A DNA stretch of 64,000 bases from an uncultured Erwinia sp. (GCA_913775305.1 CAJYIY010000100.1:38121-102120); one strand, 5' to 3'. Shown: positions 1 through 10,578, numbered from the stretch's first letter. Notes: generated by a model not told the origin, from the sequence alone. A program made the numbers and translations.

Positions 1-1843
1 GACCACTGCCAGCCTTGACAGCTACTACGGTGAAGCGATGGCGCTGGGTGAACGTGCGCCGGTTGCGCTGCTGGACTTTGCGGCATCCGGTCGTCTGGCC
101 GTGGGTGAAGCCCTGACGAACATTGCCGCGACTCAGATTGGTCCACTGACGCGCATTAAACTTTCTGCTAACTGGATGGCCGCAGCCGGTCACCCGGGGG
201 AAGATGCGGGCCTGTATGAAGCGGTGAAAGCGGTCGGCGAAGAGCTGTGCCCGGCGCTGGGGATCACCATCCCGGTAGGCAAAGATTCCATGTCGATGAA
301 GACCCGCTGGCAGGAGGGGGCCGAGCAGCGTGAGATGACGTCACCGCTGTCGCTGGTGATCACCGCCTTTGCCCGCGTGGAAGACGTGCGCAAAACCGTC
401 ACGCCACAGCTGCAAACCGTCGATAACCGTCTGCTGCTGATCGACCTCGGTAACGGCGCCAATGCGCTGGGTGCCACCGCACTGTCTCAGGTTTATCGTC
501 AGCTGGGTGACAAACCGGCCGACGTGCGTGATGCGAAACAGCTGGCCGGATTCTGGAATGCCATCCAGACGCTGGTTGCCGACGGCAAGCTGCTGGCTTA
601 CCACGATCGTTCAGACGGTGGTCTGCTGGTGACGCTGGCGGAAATGGCCTTCACCGGCCACTGCGGCGTTGAGGCTGATATCGCCGCGCTGGGCAGCGAC
701 AGCCTGGCGGCATTGTTTAACGAAGAGCTGGGCGCCGTGATTCAGGTTGCCGCAGCAGACTGCGCCGCGGTTGAGCAGGTGTTTGCTGCTAACGGCCTGA
801 GTGACAGCGTGCATGTGCTGGGCCGTGCGGTAGAGGGCGATCGTTTTGTGATCACCTCCGGCGATTCTGCAGTGTACAGCGAAAGCCGCACCACGCTGCG
901 CACCTGGTGGGCAGAAACCACCTGGCAGATGCAGCGCCTGCGCGATAATCCGACCTGTGCTGACCAGGAACACGAAGCGAAGAAAGATAACCGCGATCCG
1001 GGTCTGAACGTCAAGCTGACCTTCAGGCCGGAAGAGGACATTGCCGCACCGTTTATTGCGACCGGCGCGCGTCCTAAAGTTGCCGTGCTGCGCGAGCAGG
1101 GCGTGAACTCCCACGTTGAGATGGCGGCCGCCTTCCATCGTGCCGGATTTGACGCGGTTGACGTGCATATGAGTGACCTGCTGGCGGGGCGTCGTGGTCT
1201 GACCGATGTTCAGGCGCTGGTTGCCTGCGGCGGCTTCTCCTACGGGGATGTGCTGGGTGCGGGCGAAGGCTGGGCGAAGTCGATTCTGTTCAACAGCCGC
1301 GTGCGTGACGAGTTCGAAACCTTCTTCCACCGTCCGCAGACGCTGGCGCTGGGCGTGTGTAACGGTTGCCAGATGATGTCTAATCTGCGTGAACTGATCC
1401 CGGGTAGCGAAGCGTGGCCGCGTTTTGTACGCAACCAGTCCGAGCGTTTTGAAGCGCGTTTCAGTCTGGTAGAAGTTGCTGCCAGCCCGTCACTGCTGCT
1501 GGATGGCATGGTCGGTTCCCGTATGCCAATTGCGGTTTCGCACGGTGAAGGCTTTGTTGAAGTACGTAGCGATGCGCATCTGGCGCAGCTTGAGCAGAAG
1601 GGGCTGGTTGCGCTGCGCTTCGTTGATAACTTCGGCAACGTGACTCAGCACTACCCGGCGAACCCGAACGGTTCTCCAAACGGGATCACGGCGGTGACTA
1701 ACGAAAGCGGTCGCGTAACGATTATGATGCCGCATCCTGAGCGCGTATTCCGCACCGTCAGCAACTCCTGGCACCCGGCCGAATGGGGCGAGGACAGCCC
1801 GTGGATGCGTATTTTCCGTAATGCGCGCAAGCAGCTGGGCTGA
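1..1843 (+). CDS. purL: phosphoribosylformylglycinamidine synthase, 3' part (partial at window start)
   Basis: C-terminal ~614 residues of the large monomeric FGAM synthase, which converts FGAR, glutamine and ATP to FGAM in purine synthesis in the cytosol. The frame is open through the left edge, so the 5' half (usual length about 1295 residues) lies outside. Visible parts are the second ATP-binding/AIRS-like half and a C-terminal class I glutamine amidotransferase domain: the nucleophile Cys in GVCNGCQ is encoded near 1357 and the His/Glu of PHPER near 1733. It is followed by a strong terminator and by glmY, as in E. coli. No frameshift or missing motif is seen. Very sure of identity. Confidence 0.98.
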   Translation, partial: TTASLDSYYGEAMALGERAPVALLDFAASGRLAVGEALTNIAATQIGPLTRIKLSANWMAAAGHPGEDAGLYEAVKAVGEELCPALGITIPVGKDSMSMKTRWQEGAEQREMTSPLSLVITAFARVEDVRKTVTPQLQTVDNRLLLIDLGNGANALGATALSQVYRQLGDKPADVRDAKQLAGFWNAIQTLVADGKLLAYHDRSDGGLLVTLAEMAFTGHCGVEADIAALGSDSLAALFNEELGAVIQVAAADCAAVEQVFAANGLSDSVHVLGRAVEGDRFVITSGDSAVYSESRTTLRTWWAETTWQMQRLRDNPTCADQEHEAKKDNRDPGLNVKLTFRPEEDIAAPFIATGARPKVAVLREQGVNSHVEMAAAFHRAGFDAVDVHMSDLLAGRRGLTDVQALVACGGFSYGDVLGAGEGWAKSILFNSRVRDEFETFFHRPQTLALGVCNGCQMMSNLRELIPGSEAWPRFVRNQSERFEARFSLVEVAASPSLLLDGMVGSRMPIAVSHGEGFVEVRSDAHLAQLEQKGLVALRFVDNFGNVTQHYPANPNGSPNGITAVTNESGRVTIMMPHPERVFRTVSNSWHPAEWGEDSPWMRIFRNARKQLG

Positions 1844-1888
1844 TCGGGCTGATGAGTAGGCGCTGAATCAGCGAACGTTTGCTGGTTT

Positions 1889-1926
1889 AAAAAGCCACTG
1901 TCCTTCGGGATGGTGGCTTTTTTTTC
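1889..1926 (+). terminator. intrinsic terminator after purL
   Basis: AAAGCCAC stem with a UUCG-type loop pairing to GTGGCTTT, followed by eight T. It lies 46 bases after the purL stop. Confidence 0.9.
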
Positions 1927-1975
1927 AGTGGGAATGCGGACAGGGCGATGACGGTATCCCGGCCGAAATAAACAG

Positions 1976-2089
1976 TGTTGCATTTTCCCGACAAACACGC
2001 CGAGTGGCTGTCTCCAGATGGCGACATATAACTCCTTGATTTAAATAACACGTTTTGTACATCGCTAAAAGTGTTACTTTCCAGCGACA
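1976..2089 (+). promoter_or_regulatory. three GlrR binding sites upstream of glmY
   Basis: Three dyads of the form TGT(C/T)-N10-GACA are seen at 1976-1993 (TGTT/GACA), 2009-2026 (TGTC/GACA, perfect) and 2072-2089 (TGTT/GACA). In E. coli the response regulator GlrR activates glmY from three upstream TGTC-N10-GACA sites with sigma54 and IHF. Number, spacing rule and position match, and the cognate glrK/glrR genes are just downstream. The last site is about 140 bases before the glmY start, a normal enhancer distance. Confidence 0.85.
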
Positions 2090-2177
2090 CTTGGCCAGGT
2101 TAACCGACCGAATGCGGCGCTGTAAACAGCGATCTCAATCTAAAAAATCACCGTTTTATAATAAGTTAAAACATAAA

Positions 2178-2214
2178 TTGTAAAACTGGCACGATGCTTG
2201 CTATAATTCATCCA
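2178..2214 (+). promoter_or_regulatory. overlapping sigma54 and sigma70 promoters of glmY
   Basis: TGGCACGATGCTTGCT at 2187-2202 is a near-perfect -24/-12 (sigma54) element. TATAAT at 2202-2207 is a perfect sigma70 -10 box overlapping it, with TTGTAA at 2178 as a possible -35 (18-base spacer). Both point to a start at about A2214. E. coli glmY is known to use exactly such overlapping promoters with one start site. Confidence 0.88.
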
Positions 2215-2440
2215 GCGGCTCATTCACCTGGTTATGACAGCCCTGCGCAAGCGGTCAAGTGCCCATAACGCCCAGAATGACGCACAAAACGGAGCCTGTC
2301 GTCCACCACCCCGATAATCGTTCACCGTGTGACGTTATCAAACATCGGACGCAACGTTGAGTTAGGCTCCACCTATTCCGCTTCGCTGCCTGCATGCCGC
2401 GTCGCCCGATGGCCGGTTCACTGAACCGGCCATTTTCATT
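2214..2440 (+). ncRNA. glmY: GlmY small RNA
   Basis: GlmY is a decoy RNA that binds the adaptor RapZ and so protects GlmZ, raising glmS (GlcN-6-P synthase) translation. Evidence: location between purL and glrK as in E. coli, the promoter architecture just upstream, and a 5' start (AGCGGCTCATTCACC) close to the E. coli RNA as I remember it. The 3' end is taken from the GGCCGGTTCA/TGAACCGGCC hairpin at 2411-2431 plus a T-rich tail. About 227 nt is longer than the roughly 184-nt E. coli precursor, so the true 3' end may be earlier. A GGAGCCT/AGGCTCC pair (near 2291 and 2364) could close a long internal stem. Confidence 0.85.
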
Positions 2441-2442
2441 TT
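2411..2442 (+). terminator. terminator of glmY
   Basis: Perfect GGCCGGTTCA-C-TGAACCGGCC inverted repeat followed by ATTTTCATTTT. Confidence 0.8.
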
Positions 2443-2510
2443 ACCGCTTCGCTTTCCTCGCCGCCTACTCTCCGTTAGCATCACAGATAACCTGAACAAG
2501 AGATCTCCCC

Positions 2511-3938
2511 GTGAAGAAATGGCGTCTGTTTCCACGATCCCTGCGTCAGCTGGTGCTGATGGCATTTTTACTGGTGTTGCTGCCGCTACTGGTTCTGGCA
2601 TGGCAGGCCTGGGAAAGCCTGTCCGCGCTCAGCGATCGCGCCGCAGACACCAACCGCACCACCCTGACCGATGTGCGCCGCAGCGAAGCGATGGCGCGTA
2701 CCGCTCTGGAACTGGAGCGCAGCTATCGTCAGTATTGCGTGTTGGATAATCCGATGCTGCAAAAACTTTACCAAACCCAGCACAGCCGCTATTCGCAAAT
2801 GCTCGATGCCCATGCGCCGGTACTGCCGGACATTCGCACCTATCAGGCGCTGCGTCAAAACCTCACCCAGCTCAGCCAGATAAAATGTGATAACAGCAGG
2901 CCGGTTAAAGCGGCGGCCGGGCAGCTGGAGGCATTTTCCCTCGCAAATGCACAGCTGGTGCAGACTACCCGCGAAGTGGTTTTTTCACGCGGGTTACAGC
3001 TACAGCGCGAAATTGCCGATCGGGGACAGTACTTTGGCTGGCAGGCACTGACGCTGTTCCTGCTCAGTCTCGGGCTGGTGGTGCTGTTTACCCGCATGAT
3101 TATCGGGCCGGTAAAGGCCGTTGAGCGGATGATTAACCGACTGGGAGAGGGGCAGCCCCTTGAGCAGAACCTGATGTTCAGAGGACCGCGCGAAATTCGC
3201 TCTCTTGAGCAGCGTATTCTGTGGCTGAGTGAGCGGCTAAACTGGCTTGAGTCTCAACGACATGAATTCCTGCGCCATATTTCGCACGAGCTGAAAACTC
3301 CTCTGGCCAGCATGCGTGAGGGGACGGAACTGCTGGCCGATCAGATAGTCGGCCCCCTGACTGCCGACCAGAAAGAGGTCGTCAGCATTCTCAACGACAG
3401 CAGCCGCCGTCTGCAAACGCTGATTGAGCAGCTGCTGGACTACAACCGAAAACTGGCCGATGGCCCGCTGCCGCTTGAAGATGTGCCGCTGGCACCGCTG
3501 ATTGAAACGCTGGTTGCCAGCCATAACCTGACGGCTCGCGCTAAGATGATGCAGACCGATGTCGATCTTCAGCTCGCCAGCTGTCGTGCGGAGCCAACAT
3601 TGTTACTGCGGGCGATCGATAATCTCTACTCCAATGCTGTACACTACGGCGCAGAATCAGGCCGCATCTGGATACGCAGCCGCCAGCAGGGAGGCCGGGC
3701 AATTATTGAGGTGGCCAACACCGGTACGCCAATCCCGGCCGCAGAGCGGGCGATGATCTTCGAACCTTTCTTCCAGGGCAATATGCAGCGGAAGGGGGCC
3801 GTTAAAGGCAGTGGGTTGGGACTGAGCATCGCCAAAGACTGCCTGCAGCGTCTGCAAGGCGACCTGCAGCTGGTTGACTGCAAGGAGGCGGATGTCTGCT
3901 TCCGTATCGAATTAAATACCACCGCCGGGAATGACTAG
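2511..3938 (+). CDS. glrK: sensor histidine kinase GlrK (QseE)
   Basis: Inner-membrane sensor kinase that phosphorylates GlrR to activate glmY. 475 residues, GTG start preceded by a weak AAGAG. Two membrane segments (about 12-32 and 176-195) flank a ~140-residue periplasmic sensor region, then a HAMP linker, a HisKA domain with the phospho-acceptor His259 in HISHELKTPL, and an HATPase domain with the N box (NLYSNAVHYG) and G box (GSGLGLSIAK). It is the first gene of glrK-qseG-glrR, with only 2 bases before qseG. In E. coli it responds to envelope stress and, as QseE, was reported to sense adrenergic signals. Complete and ordinary. Confidence 0.96.
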   Translation: MKKWRLFPRSLRQLVLMAFLLVLLPLLVLAWQAWESLSALSDRAADTNRTTLTDVRRSEAMARTALELERSYRQYCVLDNPMLQKLYQTQHSRYSQMLDAHAPVLPDIRTYQALRQNLTQLSQIKCDNSRPVKAAAGQLEAFSLANAQLVQTTREVVFSRGLQLQREIADRGQYFGWQALTLFLLSLGLVVLFTRMIIGPVKAVERMINRLGEGQPLEQNLMFRGPREIRSLEQRILWLSERLNWLESQRHEFLRHISHELKTPLASMREGTELLADQIVGPLTADQKEVVSILNDSSRRLQTLIEQLLDYNRKLADGPLPLEDVPLAPLIETLVASHNLTARAKMMQTDVDLQLASCRAEPTLLLRAIDNLYSNAVHYGAESGRIWIRSRQQGGRAIIEVANTGTPIPAAERAMIFEPFFQGNMQRKGAVKGSGLGLSIAKDCLQRLQGDLQLVDCKEADVCFRIELNTTAGND

Positions 3939-3940
3939 TC

Positions 3941-4681
3941 ATGCACTTTTCACGTTTATCTGCACTGTTGTCTCTGGATCGCATCGGCACATTCGCTGCG
4001 TTATCCCTGCTGACGTTACTGGTACTTGGCTGTAGTCAGGTGCCGGAAAAAAACAGCAATCTGACGCATGACTCGTTCGGTGAATCTGAACGCCGTGTGG
4101 TGGATTTCAAGACCCTATCCTGCGGTGAGGTCTGGGCCTTTAACAGCGGAATGGTACTCAATAATCCGCTTTACTGGCTGCGAGCGATGGACTGTGCCCA
4201 GCGCCTGTCACCTGCGGAGGCCCGCGCCGAAGCACGCCGCTGGCCGGCGAATAACTGGCAGAGCCGGTTTAAACAGGCGGTTCTGCTCAGCAACGGTAAC
4301 GTTACGCCGGTGGAACGCCGTCAGTATCTCCAGCGCCTTGATGACAACAGCTATGACTATCCTGCCGCCGTGCGTCCGCTGCTGGCGCTGTGGCGGGAAG
4401 GGCAGGGATCGCTGCTGCAGCTGTCAGCAGAGCGTACGCGCTACGCCACGCTGCAACAGACCAGCGATGCACAGCTGGAAGCGCTGCGCCAGCAGGAAAT
4501 GACGCTGAGCCAGGAACTGGCGGTGACCCGGCGCAAACTGGATTCCCTGACCGATATCGAACGTCAGCTCTCATCACGGCGCTCGCCTGATGCGGCTGAC
4601 AGCGGCCACCCGGCGGAGAAATCCACACCGGATGAGGCGATATCTTCCGGCAGTAAATCAGAGGACGATGCGACACCATGA
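3941..4681 (+). CDS. qseG: outer-membrane lipoprotein QseG (YfhG)
   Basis: 246-residue lipoprotein with a hydrophobic signal and lipobox LVLGC (acylated Cys31). The C-terminal half is helical, with a likely coiled coil around residues 150-215, and the tail is acidic and Ser/Asp-rich. It sits between kinase and regulator genes and overlaps glrR by 4 bases (ATGA), so it is translationally coupled. In E. coli, QseG interacts with the kinase QseE/GlrK and is needed for full glmY activation and, in EHEC, for effector translocation. Identity comes from context and overall similarity; the local biochemical role is inferred. Confidence 0.92.
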   Translation: MHFSRLSALLSLDRIGTFAALSLLTLLVLGCSQVPEKNSNLTHDSFGESERRVVDFKTLSCGEVWAFNSGMVLNNPLYWLRAMDCAQRLSPAEARAEARRWPANNWQSRFKQAVLLSNGNVTPVERRQYLQRLDDNSYDYPAAVRPLLALWREGQGSLLQLSAERTRYATLQQTSDAQLEALRQQEMTLSQELAVTRRKLDSLTDIERQLSSRRSPDAADSGHPAEKSTPDEAISSGSKSEDDATP

Positions 4682-6012
4682 TAAAAAAATCAGCCCGTTT
4701 GCTGCTGGTAGACGATGATCCCAGCCTGCTTAAACTTCTCGGCATGCGCCTCAGCAGCGAAGGATTTTCCGTGACCACGGCCGAAAGCGGGCCGGAAGCG
4801 TTACGGGTACTGGACCGCGAAACCATCGATCTGGCAATCAGCGATTTGCGTATGGATGAAATGGACGGGATGGCGCTGTTTGCCGAAATCCAGAAACGTC
4901 ATCCCGGCATGCCGGTGATCATTCTGACCGCGCATGGATCGATCCCTGATGCCGTTGCCGCCACGCAGCAGGGTGTCTTCAGCTTTCTGACCAAACCGGT
5001 GGATCGCGACGCGCTCTATAAGGCCATCGATGAAGCACTGGCGCATCGGGTGCCGACCACGGACGACACGTGGAGTGAAAATATTGTCACCCGTAGCCCG
5101 CTGATGCTGCGTTTGCTGGAGCAGGCGCGCATGGTGGCACACTCGGACGTCAGCGTGCTGATTAACGGCCAGAGCGGAACGGGAAAAGAGATCCTCGCTC
5201 AGGCGATCCATGCTGCCAGCCCCCGTGCAGGTCAGGCGTTTATCGCGATTAACTGCGGAGCGCTGCCGGAGCAGCTGCTGGAATCTGAGCTGTTTGGCCA
5301 TGCGAAAGGGGCTTTTACCGGTGCGGTAAGCAGCCGGGAAGGGCTGTTTCAGGCCGCAGAAGGGGGAACGCTGTTCCTCGACGAAATCGGTGATATGCCT
5401 CAGGCGCTGCAGGTCAAACTGCTGCGCGTGCTGCAGGAGCGTAAAGTCCGCCCGCTGGGCAGCAATCGCGACCTGGATATCGACGTGCGCATTATCTCTG
5501 CCACCCACCGCGATCTGCCAAAAGCGATGGAGAAAAAAGAGTTTCGTGAAGATTTGTTCTATCGTTTAAACGTGGTCAATTTGAAAATTCCGGCCCTGCA
5601 TGAAAGGGCTGAAGATATTCCGCTGCTGGCCAACCATTTACTGAAGCAGTCGGCCGCACGGCACAAACCGTTTGTCCGCAGTTTTTCCAGCGATGCCATG
5701 CATCGCCTGATGGCCGCCAGCTGGCCGGGCAATGTGCGTCAGCTGGTGAATGTCATCGAACAGTGCGTGGCGCTGACGTCGGCACCGGTGATTGGTGAGG
5801 CGCTGGTTGAACAGGCGCTGGCTGGAGAAAATACCGCACTGCCAACGTTTGTGGAGGCACGGAATCAGTTTGAGCTTAACTATCTGCGCAAGCTGCTGCA
5901 GATGACCAAAGGCAATGTCACCAATGCTGCCCGAATGGCGGGGCGCAATCGCACTGAGTTTTATAAACTGCTGTCGCGACACGAACTGGACGCTGCCGAT
6001 TTTAAAGAATAA
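4678..6012 (+). CDS. glrR: sigma54-dependent response regulator GlrR (QseF)
   Basis: 444-residue enhancer-binding protein. Receiver domain (1-120) with phospho-acceptor Asp56 (ISDLRM) and Lys106 (LTKP); AAA+ domain with Walker A GQSGTGK (164-170), the sigma54-contact motif GAFTGA (211-216) and Walker B TLFLDEIGD (231-239); C-terminal Fis-type helix-turn-helix. It activates glmY through the three TGTC-N10-GACA sites at 1976-2089 together with the -24/-12 promoter at 2187. It overlaps qseG by four bases and precedes glnB. All catalytic motifs are intact. Confidence 0.97.
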   Translation: MIKKSARLLLVDDDPSLLKLLGMRLSSEGFSVTTAESGPEALRVLDRETIDLAISDLRMDEMDGMALFAEIQKRHPGMPVIILTAHGSIPDAVAATQQGVFSFLTKPVDRDALYKAIDEALAHRVPTTDDTWSENIVTRSPLMLRLLEQARMVAHSDVSVLINGQSGTGKEILAQAIHAASPRAGQAFIAINCGALPEQLLESELFGHAKGAFTGAVSSREGLFQAAEGGTLFLDEIGDMPQALQVKLLRVLQERKVRPLGSNRDLDIDVRIISATHRDLPKAMEKKEFREDLFYRLNVVNLKIPALHERAEDIPLLANHLLKQSAARHKPFVRSFSSDAMHRLMAASWPGNVRQLVNVIEQCVALTSAPVIGEALVEQALAGENTALPTFVEARNQFELNYLRKLLQMTKGNVTNAARMAGRNRTEFYKLLSRHELDAADFKE

Positions 6013-6140
6013 TTTTCAGTGCCGTTTTCACTGGCAATTATGGTAGTTTAGCTGCCTGAAAAAAGAGACAGACCGCGCCGCGTGACCTGTCCGGTGAAGT
6101 TACTCATTGATTACCCATCCGTTACCGGAGGGAGAAATAA

Positions 6141-6488
<348 letters not shown>

Positions 6489-6510
6489 TCGCGATTTATG
6501 ATTCACGCAG

Positions 6511-6538
6511 CAGGGCCTGATATTTCAGGCCCTGTTCG
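6511..6538 (+). terminator. hairpin after glnB
   Basis: Perfect 10-bp stem CAGGGCCTGA/TCAGGCCCTG with a TATT loop. The following T tract is weak (TTCGTTT). It lies between the convergent glnB and hmp and could serve both. Confidence 0.7.
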
Positions 6539-6568
6539 TTTCAGCATGACAACCGGCGGACGGTGCCG

Positions 6569-7750
6569 TTACAACGCTTTGTGCGGGCCAAACACCTCAT
6601 AATGGATCCGGTCCTGCGAGATACCCAGCTGATGCAGCTGTTTCTCAACCCTCTCCATAAACGCCACCGGACCACACAGGTAATATTGCATTGCCGGATC
6701 GCTGAGAGCAGACTCCAGCGGCAGCAGATCGATCAGTCCATGCGTGTCAAATTTGTCGTTATCCTCAGCGCCGGGATGGCTGTACCAGATATGCTGGCTA
6801 AACCGTGGCAGACGAGCTCCGGTTTCAGTCACCTCTTTGGCAAAAGCGTGGGTGCTGCTGTTATCAGCGGCATGGAACCACTGCACCGTTGACGGGTGTT
6901 TGTTGTCGGCCAGCTGATGCAGCATCGCCAGCATCGGCGTCAACCCAACGCCAGCTGAAATCAGCGTGACCGGGGTTTCCGCTGTCACATCAAGGAAGAA
7001 ATCACCGGCCGGTGGGGCAGCGCGCAGACGCGTGCCCACTTTCTGCTGATGCAGCCAGCTGGAGAGGGTGCCACCCTCTTCATGACGTACGGCAAGGCGA
7101 TAGCTTTTCCCGTCAGGGGAGCGGGTCAGGGAATACTGGCGGATCTCCCTGTTTTCAAATGACGGGTCGTTGACCCAGAGAGCCAGATACTGTCCGGCGC
7201 GATAGTCCGCTACCGGCTGGTTATCAGCCGGAGTCAGTACAAAGCTTTTGATCACCGAACTTTGTGGCGCGATCTCGCTGATTACGAATTCACGCGTTCC
7301 CCTCCAGCCTCCGGGCTTCTGCTCGGACAGCTCATAAATCTGCTCTTCACGCTGAATGAAGATCCCTGCCAGCACGCCATAGGCTTTGCCCCAGGCTTCA
7401 AGGACCTCTTCGCCCGGATGCAGCAGTTCATCAATACTGGCCAGCAAATGCGTGCCGACAATGTTGTACTGATCTGGTCGGATGGCGAAGCTGGTGTGTT
7501 TCTGAGCGATTTTTTCAACGGCAGGGCCGAGCGCCGCCAGATTGTCGATATTGCTGGCGTAGGCACACACGGCATTGAACAGCGCTTCCCGCTGCTGGCC
7601 GTTGCGCTGGTTGCTCATATTAAAAATATCTTTCAGTTCGGGATTATGCCTGAACATTCGATCGTAGAAGTGTGCCGTCAGGCGCGGTCCAATTTCGAGG
7701 ATGGCTGGAATGGTTGATTTGACGGTCGCAATGGTCTGGTTATCTAACAT
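6569..7750 (-). CDS. hmp: flavohaemoglobin, nitric oxide dioxygenase
   Basis: 393-residue cytosolic enzyme that converts NO and O2 to nitrate using NADPH. The N-terminal globin domain has proximal His85 (QKHTSF) and the distal-pocket Tyr29 and Gln53. A ferredoxin-reductase-type FAD domain follows (RQYSLT) and an NAD domain ([20 protein letters not shown]). It is divergent from glyA as in E. coli, and its promoter region has NsrR-like operators, so induction by nitrosative stress is expected. Full length. Confidence 0.97.
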   Translation of the reverse strand: MLDNQTIATVKSTIPAILEIGPRLTAHFYDRMFRHNPELKDIFNMSNQRNGQQREALFNAVCAYASNIDNLAALGPAVEKIAQKHTSFAIRPDQYNIVGTHLLASIDELLHPGEEVLEAWGKAYGVLAGIFIQREEQIYELSEQKPGGWRGTREFVISEIAPQSSVIKSFVLTPADNQPVADYRAGQYLALWVNDPSFENREIRQYSLTRSPDGKSYRLAVRHEEGGTLSSWLHQQKVGTRLRAAPPAGDFFLDVTAETPVTLISAGVGLTPMLAMLHQLADNKHPSTVQWFHAADNSSTHAFAKEVTETGARLPRFSQHIWYSHPGAEDNDKFDTHGLIDLLPLESALSDPAMQYYLCGPVAFMERVEKQLHQLGISQDRIHYEVFGPHKAL

Positions 7751-7767
7751 GTGAAGTCCTTATTTTA

Positions 7768-7829
7768 TAACATGTATTTAAAATGCATCTTAAGTCCGTA
7801 AAGTGGCATTGTAAATACACCTTTAAGAA
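7768..7829 (-). promoter_or_regulatory. NsrR operators upstream of hmp
   Basis: On the minus strand 7768-7792 reads AAGATGCATTTTAAATACAT, an excellent match to the NsrR consensus (AAGATGCYTTT half site with its dyad partner). A second, weaker copy (AAGGTGTATTTACAATGCC) lies at about 7804-7826. NsrR is a [Fe-S] NO-sensing repressor; hmp is its classic target. Confidence 0.8.
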
Positions 7830-7948
7830 AGTGAGTTATTTATCCGTGCTGGTCTTGTGGAATTAGCGGAGAGGCTGTCATCAGACGTTCAGGAAAACTG
7901 TGTCATCAATCGCTTACAAAATTGATATGTAAGCCTTGCTGGCTCTGA

Positions 7949-7964
7949 AGCCAATCGTTTGCGC
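7949..7964 (+). promoter_or_regulatory. possible PurR box upstream of glyA
   Basis: AGCCAATCGTTTGCGC resembles the PurR operator (reverse of ACGCAAACGTTTTCGT) in its CGTTTGCG half. PurR control of glyA is established in E. coli. The match is imperfect. Confidence 0.45.
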
Positions 7965-8066
7965 AAAAAGGCGGTCATGACGCTATTCAACGGCTGGGTA
8001 ACAGTTTAAACTGTTACCCAACACCCCGAAGTTCCTTATTAAAGTCAGTTGAGTCAGGAGATGCAG

Positions 8067-9320
8067 ATGTTAAAGCGTGATATGAACATTGCCGATTACG
8101 ATGCCGAATTATGGCAGGCGATGGAGCAGGAGAAAGTGCGTCAGGAAGAGCACATCGAGCTGATTGCTTCAGAAAACTATACCAGCCCACGTGTTATGCA
8201 GGCTCAGGGATCCCAACTGACGAATAAATATGCCGAAGGGTATCCGGGAAAACGTTACTACGGCGGCTGTGAGTATGTTGATATTGTTGAGCAGCTGGCC
8301 ATCGATCGTGCGAAAGCGCTGTTCGGCGCTGACTACGCCAACGTTCAGCCGCACTCCGGCTCACAGGCGAACTTCGCGGTGTATACCGCGCTGCTGCAGC
8401 CGGGCGACACTATCCTCGGGATGAACCTGGCGCACGGTGGTCACCTGACCCACGGTTCCCCGGTTAACCTGTCCGGTAAACTCTACAATGTGATCCCTTA
8501 CGGCATCGATGAAACCGGTAAAATCGACTACAACGAACTGGCCGAACTCGCTAAACAGCACCAGCCAAAAATGATCGTTGGTGGTTTCTCCGCGTACTCC
8601 GGCGTGTGTGACTGGGCTAAAATGCGTGAAATCGCAGACAGCGTAGGCGCATACCTGTTCGTCGATATGGCCCACGTTGCTGGCCTGATCGCGGCTGATG
8701 TTTACCCTAACCCGGTTCCTCATGCGCACATCGTGACCTCTACCACCCACAAAACCCTGGCGGGTCCACGCGGTGGTCTGATCCTGGCTCAGGGCGGCGA
8801 TGAAGATTTTTACAAGAAGCTGAACTCGGCGGTCTTCCCAGGTGGTCAGGGTGGTCCTCTGATGCACGTTATCGCGGGTAAAGCGGTAGCATTCAAAGAA
8901 GCGATGGAGCCAGAGTTCAAAACCTACCAGCAGCAGGTGGCGAAAAATGCGAAGGCGATGGTAGAAGTGTTCCTGGCGCGCGGTTACAACGTAGTTTCTG
9001 GCGGTACGCATAACCACCTGTTCCTGCTGGACCTGGTTGACAAAAACCTGACCGGTAAAGAAGCCGATGCCGCACTGGGCCGCGCGAACATCACCGTCAA
9101 CAAGAACAGCGTGCCGAACGATCCGAAGAGCCCGTTCGTGACTTCCGGTATCCGCATCGGTTCTCCGGCCGTGACCCGTCGCGGTTTTAAAGAAGCTGAA
9201 GTGCGTGAGCTGGCGGGTTGGATCAGCGATATTCTCGACAACATCAACGATGAAGGCGTGAGTGAGCGCGTGAAGAAGCAGGTCCTGGATATCTGCGCCC
9301 GCTTCCCGGTGTACGCATAA
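8067..9320 (+). CDS. glyA: serine hydroxymethyltransferase
   Basis: PLP enzyme that interconverts serine and glycine and supplies 5,10-methylene-THF. The start at 8067 ([12 protein letters not shown], 417 residues) matches E. coli GlyA and is 6 bases after CAGGAG. An upstream TTG at 8049 and an ATG at 8061 are too close to or before the ribosome-binding site. The PLP lysine lies in [13 protein letters not shown] (about residue 229). Monocistronic, ending at a strong terminator. Confidence 0.97.
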   Translation: MLKRDMNIADYDAELWQAMEQEKVRQEEHIELIASENYTSPRVMQAQGSQLTNKYAEGYPGKRYYGGCEYVDIVEQLAIDRAKALFGADYANVQPHSGSQANFAVYTALLQPGDTILGMNLAHGGHLTHGSPVNLSGKLYNVIPYGIDETGKIDYNELAELAKQHQPKMIVGGFSAYSGVCDWAKMREIADSVGAYLFVDMAHVAGLIAADVYPNPVPHAHIVTSTTHKTLAGPRGGLILAQGGDEDFYKKLNSAVFPGGQGGPLMHVIAGKAVAFKEAMEPEFKTYQQQVAKNAKAMVEVFLARGYNVVSGGTHNHLFLLDLVDKNLTGKEADAALGRANITVNKNSVPNDPKSPFVTSGIRIGSPAVTRRGFKEAEVRELAGWISDILDNINDEGVSERVKKQVLDICARFPVYA

Positions 9321-9358
9321 TTCTTCACCAGTAATTTACTGCGAGTCGTCGCACAAAT

Positions 9359-9389
9359 AACGGGGCACAGTGTGCCCCGTTATTTTTTT
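9359..9389 (+). terminator. terminator after glyA
   Basis: AACGGGGCAC-AGT-GTGCCCCGTT perfect stem followed by ATTTTTTTA. Confidence 0.92.
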
Positions 9390-9441
9390 ATCCCGCCACA
9401 CCGTGTAGAGTGCTGTCGACACTTTTTCTGTCGGATGGAAC

Positions 9442-10578
9442 ATGACAATACGATCGACATACTGGCTGGGGCTGGCTTACTTCACTTATTTCTTTACCTA
9501 CGGTGTCTATCTGCCATTCTGGAGCGTCTGGCTGGAAGGGAGCGGCATGAAGCCCGAACAGATAGGCCTGCTGCTGGGCTGCGGTATGATCGCCCGCTTT
9601 ACGGGCAGCCTGCTGATTGCTTCCCGCGTCTCCAATCCTTCTCACCTGGTGAGTGCGCTACGCCTGCTGGCGTTGATTACCTTGCTGTTCGCCCTGGGAT
9701 TTTGTTTTGGATCGCAGTGGCTCTGGCTGCTGATCGTCATGGTGGGCTTTAACCTGGTATTTTCACCGCTGGTGCCGCTGAGCGATGCGCTGGCTGCCAC
9801 CTGGCAGCGACAAATCGCCTTGCCTTACGGACCGGTACGGCTGTGGGGATCGCTGGCTTTTGTGATCAGCTCGGCGCTGACCGGCGTGCTGGTCAATCAG
9901 TTCTCCTGGCAGGCTGTCCTGATAATGCTGTGCGCAGGCTGTGGCGCCATGCTGGGTGGCATGCTGCTACGTCCGGCCGTGATGCCGCAGGGCACCGTGA
10001 AGCAGGGCAGTCATGCAGGCTGGCAGATGTGGCTGGCGATGCTGCGTGAGAATTCCGTCTGGCGGTTTATGCTGTGCGTCACGCTCATGCAGGGGGCGCA
10101 TGCTGCGTACTATGGCTTCAGTGCGATCTACTGGCAGCAGGCTGGCTATTCGGCCAGCGTAGTGGGCTATTTGTGGTCGCTGGGCGTGGTGGCTGAAATC
10201 GTTATCTTTGCCTCCAGCAACCGGCTTTTCCGCCGCTGGCGCGCACGAGACCTGCTGCTGCTCTCCGGCGTGTCGGCTCTGGTTCGCTGGAGTCTGATGG
10301 CCACCACGACAGACCTGGGGTGGTTGATTGTGGCGCAGATCCTGCACTGCGGCAGCTTCACCCTTTGCCATCTGGCGGCGATGCGCTTTATTGCCTGCCG
10401 GGAGGGCGCAGAAGTGATTCGACTGCAATCCCTTTACTCAGCGCTGGCGATGGGCGGCGGTATTGCCATTATGACCATGGTCTGTGGCGTGCTGTATCAG
10501 CATTTGCACGGCGATGTCTTCTGGGTAATGGCTCTGCTGGTGGTGCCGGCGCTGTTCCTGCGGCCAAAAGTCCATTAG
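9442..10578 (+). CDS. hcaT: HcaT-like MFS permease (3-phenylpropionic acid transporter family)
   Basis: 378-residue inner-membrane protein with about 12 hydrophobic segments, clearly like E. coli HcaT (FTYFFTYGVYLPFWSVWL near the start; LQGAHAAYYGFSAIYWQ and GYLWSLGVVAEI later). HcaT is assigned as a 3-phenylpropionate:H+ symporter, but the hca dioxygenase genes that accompany it in E. coli are not in the window, so the substrate here is uncertain. It ends immediately against the convergent csiE stop codon with no terminator between. Confidence 0.92.
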   Translation: MTIRSTYWLGLAYFTYFFTYGVYLPFWSVWLEGSGMKPEQIGLLLGCGMIARFTGSLLIASRVSNPSHLVSALRLLALITLLFALGFCFGSQWLWLLIVMVGFNLVFSPLVPLSDALAATWQRQIALPYGPVRLWGSLAFVISSALTGVLVNQFSWQAVLIMLCAGCGAMLGGMLLRPAVMPQGTVKQGSHAGWQMWLAMLRENSVWRFMLCVTLMQGAHAAYYGFSAIYWQQAGYSASVVGYLWSLGVVAEIVIFASSNRLFRRWRARDLLLLSGVSALVRWSLMATTTDLGWLIVAQILHCGSFTLCHLAAMRFIACREGAEVIRLQSLYSALAMGGGIAIMTMVCGVLYQHLHGDVFWVMALLVVPALFLRPKVH

